39,781 bases of DNA from Jimgerdemannia flammicorona (lineage: Eukaryota; Mucoromycota; Endogonomycetes; Endogonales; Endogonaceae), in contig RBNI01000152.1 in assembly GCA_003990745.1 (NCBI GenBank), positions 1 through 39,781 of the forward strand, read 5' to 3'. The notes under the pieces are model-generated. The model was not told the DNA's origin, did no database searches, and saw only the letters and a program-made list of their open reading frames with translations. Positions 8,827 through 16,654 of the stretch are shown in pieces. A program made the translations under genes and the position numbers. How positions within the stretch are numbered: position 1 is the stretch's first letter; the number at the start of each line of letters is the position of its first letter.

Positions 8827-10819
8827 CTTTGTCTATGTTGATGATGTGATCATCTTCAGCAATACTGCATGAGAATATATCAACCACATATAGCTAGCTC
8901 TCAAGAAGCTCAAGGAGTATGGCCTCTACATCAAGCCCAAGAAGTGTAAGTTTGTAGCTTAGAAAATAGCCTACCTAGGACATCTCATCCACCAGACTAG
9001 AATCCACACAGACCCTATGAAGATTGAGGCTGTTGCAGCCAACCTGAGACTCAGAACAACCACAGAAGTCCATGCCTTCCTTGGATTGGCCAGCTATTAC
9101 AGAAGATTCATCGAAGGATACTCTAACATTACAGCACTCATCTATGAGCTACTCAAGAAGGAGACCAAATTCAAATAGACCAAGGAATGCCAAGAAACCT
9201 TCAATGAACTCAAGATCAGATTGACCCAAGCACCTATCCTCAGAAGACTATATTGGAACCTAGAGTTCATCCTGCAGACAGATGCAAGCACTATAGAACT
9301 TGAAGCAGTTCTAGCTTAGAAGAAAAATGTATATGAATATGTCATCTCCTATACAAGCTGAGGTATCCATAGAGCAGAACAGAACTACAAGTCATACAAG
9401 CTTGAATGCTTAGCAGTTGTTTGGGCAGTAGACAAGTTCCACTACTACCTAGCTGGGAAATACTTCACCATTCAAACAGACCATTCTGCTCTTGTCTGGC
9501 TATTCCACACTCTGAACCCCAAAAAAATATATACTAGATGGATCTATAGGCAGCAAGAGTATGACTGTACTGTTAGGCACCACTCAGGAAAAATTAATAC
9601 CAATACTGATGTACTCTCAAGAATACCCCTATCAAGACTATTTAACATAAATAAGGAGTTATACTATGGATTAATCAGCTACCTTGGGCAGCAGAAGATG
9701 CCCAACCACCTCAAATCCTGGACAATTACCATCATCAACCAGACTTAGAAACAGTTTGAATTAGACAATACCATACTCAGAAAAGGAGGAAAGCTTATAA
9801 TACCTGAACACAAAAAGTATCAAGTAATGAAGGAAGTATACAAACAAGGATACCTAGGAGGAATCAACATATATGACAAGGCAAGAAGAACCATATGGTG
9901 GCCCAAAATGGAAGAAGACCTGCACCAATTTGTCAAAGAGTGTGACAAGTGCCAAAAACAGAAATAAGATCAGCAAGACCAAGCACCTGAGTCATCAAGA
10001 ATTGAGCCTATCCCCTTCCACCACATTGCAATAGATATCATTGGGCCACTACCAGTAACACTATCAGGAAACTGTTACATTATAGTTATTGTAGATCTCT
10101 TTACCAAATGGATAGAAGTAGGAGCATTACAAGAAGCCAATGCCCTCTCTATAGCTGACTTCCTGTACTGAGAAATCATCTGCCACTATAAGACACCAAG
10201 GCAAATCACCACAGACTATGGCACAGAATTTGTCAATGGATTTTATAAGATAATGTATCAGAAATACAAGATTCAGCACATCAAAACCACTATATACCAC
10301 TCTCAAGGAAATGGACAGACAGAGAGAACCAACAAGACCCTCAAGAACATCCTGGTGAAGATCTCAGAGACATATGAAAATTGGGATAACTACCTCCCAA
10401 CTGCTCTCTCTATCCTACAGTCACAGAGTATACACTTTATCCCAAGATTCTGATGGAACCTTAGCCACAAATCTAGATCTAACTTAGAGATAAATCGATG
10501 TGGAAATCTGGAGGCATACCAAATCAGGAAGAAGGCTGAAGATTACATCATCAAGTCACAAGTACTGACAAGGAAGAATGCAGAAAAGAATCACAAGATC
10601 CTAAAACCCATCCAAATTGAAGAAAAGGTCCTATTGTATTGAAATATGATAGAAGCCTCATGGTCGTGAAAACTGGAGCCCAAATGGGAAGGACTCTTCT
10701 ATATGCAAGATATCAAAGAAACTACCTTCTGGCTTAGAAAAATCTCAGAGACCATACTGCCTATCATGGTATATAGGAACAGACTCAAGAAGTATTATGA
10801 ACCTATACAAGAGAAGTAA
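8823..10819 (+). pseudogene. pol: Partial pol (RT palm, RNase H, integrase) of element 1
   Basis: Copies RNA to DNA and inserts it into the chromosome in intact relatives. The RT catalytic YVDD lies at 8831-8842. RNase H follows with TDAS near 9280, an ECLAVVWAVDKF helix and TDHSALVW. Integrase shows a zinc-binding CDKC, catalytic Asp residues in IAIDIIGPLP and QITTDYGTEF, and Glu in GNGQTERTNKTL (10253-10453 is an open piece). A GPY/F-like KWEGLFYM follows. The second His of the zinc motif appears as Tyr (GYLGG). At least a dozen stops occur, mostly TAG or TAA at Gln or Trp positions of element 2. No chromodomain is visible after the integrase. Ends at TAA 10817-10819. Confidence 0.88.
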
Positions 10820-11164
10820 AATGTGATGACTGCCCATAAGGTTTTAGTCCATGAATTGTAACAGTATGTCCTGTGACCAGTAGGCTATCTGTCTGGACCA
10901 TTCTCTAAGGGATATAGCACCAGCAACTACTCATCCATGAGACTTTCAAAGCTAGAGGAGTTCGAACCATCAACTGATTGGTCAAGATCAGAATCAGGCC
11001 CTTGCTCTATATGAAGGGAGTGACCCTTCACCATTATGCCAAAATATATAGAGAAGACATCAGCCCATAAACACCACTTTTTAACCCCTTGCCAGAGGTT
11101 ATGGGATCAGCAATTTTTTCAGGACTGGACCAATGAATAAGGATGCTCAAGAAGATTCTTATTC
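10820..11164 (+). other. 3' untranslated region of element 1
   Basis: Non-coding segment between pol and the polypurine tract, conserved with 16304-16650 of element 2 (shared AGAGGAGTTCGAACC and AGAGCAAGGGCC-type blocks), so it belongs to the element. Confidence 0.7.
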
Positions 11165-11174
11165 AGGAGGAAGA
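11165..11174 (+). promoter_or_regulatory. Polypurine tract of element 1
   Basis: AGGAGGAAGA directly abutting the LTR start TGTAACAG at 11175; the counterpart in element 2 is AGGAGGAGGA. This is the plus-strand primer site for reverse transcription. Confidence 0.85.
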
Positions 11175-11420
11175 TGTAACAGTGATCCCAGAATAATTCT
11201 ATCAGTATAGGAGATAGCTTTTCTTTGCAAGCTATCATATCAGAGCACAAGAAGATCATATAGTATAAAAGATGAGCAATGATGACCAACTGTAAGTCAT
11301 TGTGACCACAGTATGGGTATCTTGAGGAATATAAAAGAAGAATCAAGGAACCACAGTAGTAGCAACTCAATAAGATCCACTAATCCTAAAATAGCTCAAA
11401 GACTTACCACAAATGAAATG

Positions 11421-12251
11421 CCTGCTGCCTGTCAAACCTCAAGATCAAGGAATTACCAAGGCATCTCAGTTAAAGAAAAGATATTCCAAGACATCAGAAG
11501 AGCCATAAGGACCCACTCAAGAAGAACTCCTAGTGTTAACCTGGGTACTGATGACCCTTATCATTATATCCTCTACCACTGTGAAATGGAAACAAGGATC
11601 ACTATTGCTACCAAATGCCTCCAAATATTGCAGGAGTATGAAATAGGAAACCTCCTCTGCCAAGAGTTCCCCTAGGCCAGCCCTCAAGAGTTACAAGATA
11701 CCACTCCCATGAATATATATGAGACAAGAACAGCTAAGAAGATTCATCAGATCTTCAGGTATGCACTATGATCAATCCCCAACTTGAAGTATGTTAGAGT
11801 CTCAGATTTTAGAGATCTGTTAGCCTGCCATATCAATACACTAGAAGCCAGAGTAGCTACAGAAGCCCAGTCTACTATCACTTTCAATAGTGATGAAGTA
11901 GAAAACTTCTGGCATTCCATCCTCTAGGATAACCCAGACCAATTCCTGCAAGAATTGATCTCAGTATTCCAAGGCCCAAGCATCCAGGTTAGATCTCCCC
12001 AAGACCCCACATTTGTCTCCTATTTTGTGGAAGAGAATCTCATAGACTAGAGAGCTCCAGACCTCCTTCCTGCTACCACTGAATGTGATGATGTCATTGG
12101 TGATGATGTCATCCTGTGCAATATATGCGAAATATATGACCTACATAATGATGACAAGATAGATGAGATATTTGTGGACTTCATCTCTTTCAAAGACATC
12201 CTGATCTCTGATGAGGATAAAGCCTCTATAGTCTTGAACATTCTGCTCTAA
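11421..12251 (+). pseudogene. LTR protein copy in element 1 right LTR
   Basis: Near full-length homologue of the 287-codon LTR protein, starting at the matching ATG (NEMPAACQTSRSRNYQGIS) and ending at the matching TAA after VLNILL. It is interrupted by several stops (for example in place of Gln before ASPQELQD and of Trp before RAPDLLP). An upstream ATG at 11313 extends the open frame by 36 codons but lies at the TATA region, so the conserved ATG at 11421 is the better start. Confidence 0.8.
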
Positions 12252-12506
12252 GTCTCTTGGTTATACTGTATAATACCAGTACTCTTTTCCTATATAACAG
12301 CTATTCCACTACTGGCATTCTAATGTGACTCAGAATTATTCCAGCACTATTTTCCTATATCATCAAAATTATACCAACATCTTGAACCTGTACAACCATC
12401 AGTACCGACACTGGAACTTAGTAGTTTTCCCTGTTCTGGAATTTTATTTTAGTTATTGGAATTTATATTTAGCTTTATATCTTAGCAACCATTGAATTAT
12501 ATTTTG

Positions 12507-12539
12507 TATAAATACCTCTCTTATTTTCTTTAAAATAAA
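12507..12539 (+). promoter_or_regulatory. LTR core promoter (TATAAATA) with nearby poly(A) signal
   Basis: TATAAATACCTC at 12507-12518 followed 20 bases later by AATAAA (12534-12539). The same pair occurs in element 2 LTRs (14923-14916 with 14897-14890; 22231-22224). This probably sets the U3/R border and places the LTR reading frame within U3. Confidence 0.6.
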
Positions 12540-12897
12540 GCCAGTTTTGGTTCACTTACACACAATTCCTTACAAGCAATCTAAGAGATAATAAGACAGT
12601 TTTAAGATAAGAAGTTTGAGGACTATAAGATCTTGGGAAAGCACTCCAATAAGAACTTATTTATAACAAACTTGAGTTAGTCTAAGAGATATATCTTGAA
12701 GAGAATCTGACATATTTGAGGGACTCAGCAACCACTTTGTGACAATAAATAACTCAGTATTTTAGAGTGAATAAACCTCAGTTATATTAAGTCAGTTCAA
12801 TTTCAAAAAACAAGTCTTCTTTACATACTCTTTCCCCCTTCCTCTCTATTTCAAAATCCTACTAACTCACTAAGTTCTATGTCTACTATATTACAAC

Positions 12898-12960
12898 TTG
12901 GTATCCATGGCTGGTGATTCAAGATGAATTCTCACTTTTAAGCTAAAAAACAAACAACTA
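12898..12960 (+). promoter_or_regulatory. Primer-binding site and gag 5' stub of a non-autonomous element
   Basis: TGGTATCCATGG at 12899-12910 is followed by GCTGGTGATTCAAGATGAAT, matching the LTR-proximal internal start of element 2 (21984 leftward). The ATG at 12906-12908 is the ancestral gag start; six codons later a TGA stands where CGA is the likely original. Similarity to element 2 stops after about 55 bases, where unrelated repeats begin. The tRNA used as primer is not certain. Confidence 0.6.
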
Positions 12961-13020
12961 CCAGACTGTCAGACTACCAGACCACTGGACCGCCATACAG
13001 ACTATTATGTTGTACATAGT

Positions 13021-14671
13021 GTTTGTCTGTACCATCTGCTGTTAATTGGTTGTTCTGGTTGTTAGCCTCATTTCTGTGAACCATCAGTATTGAACAATAG
13101 ATGCTCTGCAAAGGACTGTATCATTGAGTTAATAGCCAGATTACTCCTTAGTTCAAGGAATAATGTTATAAGAATTAATCACTAAAAAACACTGAATGAA
13201 CTACAATGCCAAACAAGACTACTGTACTAACTGAAGCCATCCCATGACATATAATTTACTGACCTGACTTTTGAAGATACAACCCATCCCATGATATACA
13301 ATTTATGAACCTCCTGAATTAGAAGACATTGTTTATCTCTGTGCCATCTGCTGTTAATTACTTATTCTGGTTGTTAGTCTCATTTCTGTGAACCATCAAT
13401 ATTGAACAATAGATACTCTGTAAAGGATCACATCATTGAGTTAATAGCTGAGTCAATCCTTAGTTTGAGGGACAACATTATAAGAATTAATTACTGAAAA
13501 ATTCTGAATGAACCACCATGCCAAACAAGACTGCTGTATGGACCAAAGTCATCTCATGACATATGATTTGCCAACCTGACTTTTGAAGATATGATCTGTC
13601 TCATGATATATGATTTATAAACCTCTCAAATTAGAAGACATTGTTCATCTCTACACCATCTGCTATTAATTGGTTGTTCTGGTTGTTAGCCTCATTTCTG
13701 TGAACCATCAGTATTGAATAATAGACACTCTGCAAAGGATTGTATCATTGAGTTAATAGCCAAATTGCTCCTTAGTTCGAGAGACAATATTATAAGAATT
13801 AATTACCAAAATATCAAACAAACTACCATGCAAAGGACCACTATGGAGAATTAAAAGACATCATATATGAACCTCCCAAGACAACATACAAATAGAATGA
13901 ACTACTCTGGAGAACTGAAGATGTCATCACTCCCACTTTTGAAGATGTCATCATCTACCTGACTTTTGAATATACAAATGCTGTCTGTCATATATTGTGT
14001 TTATCTCTGTGCCATCTGCTATTAATTGGTTGTTAGTCTTATTTCTGTGAACCATCATCAGTATTGAATAATAGATGCTCTGCAAAGGACCACATTGTTG
14101 AGTTAATAGCTGGATCACTCCTTAGTTCAAGAGACAATATTATAAGAATTAATTACCAAAATGCCAAACAAACTACTATGCAAAGGACTGCTACAGAGAA
14201 TTAAATGATGTCACCTGAGTTAATTATTTAAAGAACACTGCTCATCATATAACTACTACTCTATTAAAGACATTATATATAAACCACCTGAGAGAAGATA
14301 CTATCATCTGACTTTTGATGATATATGAATGTCACCCATCATAAACAAACCACCCGCCCAACATATAAATAGACTGCCCTGAAGAATTGAAGATACTAAC
14401 TGTCATTGCCTATTAAAGATAATATATAAAAATGCAACCACCTGCCCATCATATGAATGCTGCCCATCATAAATGAACTGCCTGAGTGAAGAATACCACT
14501 TGACTTTTGAAGATGCCATCACTCGCGCAACTTTTGAAGATACTGTCATCTGCTCAACTTTTGAAGATACTTTTGACAAACATATGAATGAATGAACTGA
14601 CCTGGAGAATTAAAAGATGTCATATACAAACTGCCCAAGTGAAGAATGCCATCATCTGACTTTTGATGGTA
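13021..14671 (+). repeat. ~310-bp tandem repeats, internal region of a non-autonomous LTR element
   Basis: Four long copies begin with GTTTATCTCTGTGCCATCTG-type sequence at 13021, 13331, 13643 and 13999 (periods 310, 312 and 356). Each contains CATTTCTGTGAACCATCA, a GAGTTAATAGCC block with TCCTTAGTTC, and a GACTTTTGAAGAT block. From about 14220 the array degrades into short variants of GACTTTTGAAGAT and GAACTGCCTGAGTGAAGAAT. No coding frame is visible. Its position directly after LTR, primer site and gag stub suggests the body of a LARD/TRIM-like derivative. Element 2 cuts it at 14671. Confidence 0.75.
14666..14671 (+). repeat. Target-site duplication, left side of element 2
   Basis: ATGGTA, repeated directly at 23590-23595 on the other side of element 2. 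Confidence 0.6.
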
Positions 14672-14889
14672 TTGTCACATATAGGTTGCTGAGTCCTTCA
14701 AATATGCCAGATTCTCTTCAAGGTGTATCTCTTAGACTAACTCAAGTTTGTTATAAGCAAGTTCTTATTGGAGTGCCTTCTCAAGGTCTTATAGTCCTCA
14801 AACTTCTTATCTTTAAACTATCTTATTATCTCTTAGATTGCTTGCAAGGAAGTGTATATATTGTACTGAGTAGAACTAGAATAGACTGA

Positions 14890-14923
14890 CTTTATTTCAG
14901 AGGAAATAAGAGAGGTATTTATA
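14890..14923 (-). promoter_or_regulatory. LTR core promoter and poly(A) signal, element 2 3' LTR
   Basis: On the minus strand TATAAATA (14923-14916) then AAATAAAG (14897-14890), the same spacing as in element 1. The AATAAA probably directs 3' end formation of the genomic transcript. Confidence 0.6.
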
Positions 14924-15186
14924 CAAAATATAATTCAATGGTTGCTAAGATATAAAGCTAAATATAAATTTCAATAACTAAAAAAAAAAATGCCAGGACA
15001 GGAAAAACTGCTAAGTTCCAGGGTCAGTACTGATGGTTGTACAGATTCAGGATGCTGGTATAATTTCAGTAGTACAGGAAAATGGTGCTGGAATAATTCA
15101 GTGTTACCTCAGAATGCCAGTACTGGTATTATTTAGTATTACATCAGAATGCCAGTGCTGGCATTATTTGGTGTCACCAAAGAACT

Positions 15187-16050
15187 TTAGAGCAGAATGT
15201 TCAAGACCATAGAGGCTTCATCCTCATCAGAGGTCAGGATATCTTTGAAGGAGATGAGGTCCATGAATATCTCATCTGTCTCATCATCATCATTGCATAG
15301 GTCATATGTTTCACATACTTCATGCATATTATGTATCTCATGTATGTCACATATGATGATGTCATCACCGATGATGTCATCACATTCAGCAGTAGCAGAA
15401 AGGAGGTCTGGGGCTCTCCAGTCTATGAGGTTCTCTTTCACAAAATAGGGAACAAATGTGGAGTCTTGGAGAGGTCTAACCTGGATGCTTGGGCCTTGGA
15501 ATACTGAGATCAATCCTTGCAGGAATTGGTCTGGGTTGTCCTGGAGAATAGGGTACCAGAAGTCCTCTACTTCATCACTATTGAGGATGATAGTGGACTG
15601 GGCTTCTGTAGCCACCCTGGCTTCTAGTGCATCAATATGGTGGGCTGACAGGTCTATGAAATCTGAGACTCTAACATACTCCAAGTTGGAGATCGACCAT
15701 GGTGTATGCCTGAAGATCTGATGGATCTTCTTAGCTATTCTTGTTTCATGTATATCCATGAGAGTGGTATCTTGTAGCTCTTGAGTGCTGGCCTGTGGGA
15801 ACTCCCAGTAGAGGAGGTTTCCTATTTTGTACTCCTGCCACATTTGGAGGCATTCAGTAGCAATGGTGATCCTTGTTTCCATTTTATAGCAGTAGAGAAT
15901 ATAGTGATAAAGGTCACTAGTACTCAGGTTGACACTAGGAGTCCTTCTTGAGTGAGTCCTCATGGCTCTTCTGATGTCTTGGAACATCCTTTCTTCAACT
16001 GAAATACCTTGATAGTTCCTTGACCTTGAGGTTTGGCAAGCGGCAGGCAT
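15187..16050 (-). CDS. LTR-encoded protein of unknown function (287 aa, intact)
   Basis: An uninterrupted frame lying wholly inside the 3' LTR, ATG at 16050-16048, stop at 15189-15187. The start is supported because the same Met is kept in three of the four other copies that reach it, and TATAAAAG lies about 80 bases upstream. The N-terminal 40 residues are basic (DIRRAMRTHSRRTPS), the middle contains AKKIHQIFRHTPWSISNLEY and EVEDFWYPILQDNPDQFLQG, and the last ~50 residues are acidic with hydrophobics (NDDDETDEIFMDLIS). No signal peptide, membrane segment or known catalytic motif is seen. It is homologous to no gag or pol part here. I infer a regulatory or accessory protein of the retrotransposon; a basic N-terminus with an acidic tail would suit a nucleic-acid-binding activator, but that is a guess. 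It may alternatively be a captured gene. Confidence 0.7.
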   Translation of the reverse strand: MPAACQTSRSRNYQGISVEERMFQDIRRAMRTHSRRTPSVNLSTSDLYHYILYCYKMETRITIATECLQMWQEYKIGNLLYWEFPQASTQELQDTTLMDIHETRIAKKIHQIFRHTPWSISNLEYVRVSDFIDLSAHHIDALEARVATEAQSTIILNSDEVEDFWYPILQDNPDQFLQGLISVFQGPSIQVRPLQDSTFVPYFVKENLIDWRAPDLLSATAECDDIIGDDIIICDIHEIHNMHEVCETYDLCNDDDETDEIFMDLISFKDILTSDEDEASMVLNILL

Positions 16051-16129
16051 TTCATTTGTAGTAAGTCTTTGAGCTATTTTGGGATTAGTGGGTCTTGTTG
16101 GTTGTTGCTACTGTGGTTCTTTGATCCTC

Positions 16130-16137
16130 CTTTTATA
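16130..16137 (-). promoter_or_regulatory. Candidate TATA box for the LTR reading frame
   Basis: TATAAAAG on the minus strand, inside ATATAAAAGGAGGATCAAAG, about 80 bases before the ATG at 16050. The motif is kept at the same place in the right LTR of element 1 (about 11326), the 5' LTR of element 2 (about 23430) and, weakened, the old LTR fragment. Confidence 0.5.
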
Positions 16138-16292
16138 TTCCTCAAGATATCTGAACTGTGGTCACAATGACTCATAGTTGATCATCATCGCTCATCTCAT
16201 ATGCCATATAATCTTCTTGTGCTCTGATCTGGTGACTTGTAAGGAAAGACTGTCTCCTGTACTGATGTCATCATTCTGGGGTCACTGTTACA

Positions 16293-16303
16293 TCCTCCTC
16301 CTG
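16293..16303 (-). promoter_or_regulatory. Polypurine tract of element 2
   Basis: AGGAGGAGGA on the minus strand immediately before the LTR start TGTAACAG. Confidence 0.88.
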
Positions 16304-16654
16304 AATAAGGATCTTCTTGAGCATCCTTATTCATTGGTCCAGTCCTGAAAAATTTGCTGATCCCATAACCTCTGGCAAGGGGTCAAAAAGTGGTGTTTAT
16401 GGGCTGGTATCTTCCCTATGTATTTTGGTATGATGGTGAAGAGTTGCTCCCTTCATATAGAGCAAGGGCCAGATTCTGATCTTGACCAATCAGTTGATGG
16501 TTCGAACTCCTCTAGCTTCAAAAGTCTCATGGATGAGTAGTTGCTAGTACTATATCTCTTAGAGAATGGTCCAGACAGATAGCCTGCTAGTTATGGGACA
16601 TGCTGTTATGATTTGCAGACTAGAACCTCATGGGCAGTCATCACATTTTGCTTC

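Larger units (their letters stand above)
8042..12895 (+). mobile_element. Ty3/gypsy retrotransposon, element 1 (internally deleted)
   Basis: Order: truncated 5' LTR (8042-8826), RT palm from YVDD onward, RNase H, integrase, polypurine tract (11165-11174), 3' LTR (11175 to 12744, or to 12895 with an extra segment). The LTR start TGTAATGGTGACCCC corresponds to TGTAACAGTGACCCC of element 2. A deletion removed the 3' half of the 5' LTR, gag, protease, dUTPase and the RT fingers; the junction is at TTGATCTC/CTTTGTC (8821-8832), where both parents share CTC. RT before integrase, with the HHCC and DDE integrase, identifies Ty3/gypsy. Many stops and missing 5' functions make it non-autonomous. No target duplication could be read because the right LTR is followed by another element. 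Confidence 0.9.
11175..12895 (+). mobile_element. Right LTR of element 1, shared with a following non-autonomous element
   Basis: Starts TGTAACAGTGATCCC. It contains TATAAAAG-type motifs at about 11266 and 11326, the LTR reading frame (11421-12251), a second promoter-like TATAAATA (12507-12514) and a poly(A) signal AATAAA (12534-12539). The family LTR end ACTCAGCAAC...TGTGACA lies at 12722-12744. A ~150-base segment absent from element 2 follows, then CTACTATATTACA (12884-12895) and ACTTGGTATCCATGGCTGG, the primer site and gag start. The LTR thus has a polypurine tract on its left and a primer site on its right. Either the true LTR end is at 12895 and element 2 lost the segment, or the segment is an insertion. 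Confidence 0.85.
14672..16292 (-). mobile_element. 3' LTR of element 2
   Basis: Ends at 16292 (GTCACTGTTACA, complement of TGTAACAGTGAC) next to the polypurine tract. It contains the only intact copy of the LTR reading frame (15187-16050), a TATAAAAG (16130-16137) upstream of it, and a second TATAAATA (14916-14923) plus AAATAAAG (14890-14897) near its 3' end. Confidence 0.9.

Noticed and set aside
8800..8840. Splicing and retro-copying as origin of the LTR/RT junction in element 1
   Set aside because: The sequences at the two breakpoints do not show a GT donor and AG acceptor at the join; a microhomology deletion explains it better.
13021..14671. CRISPR-like or gene-family array
   Set aside because: Units of 310-356 bases with no short conserved repeat plus unique spacers, no coding frame, and eukaryotic retrotransposon context.
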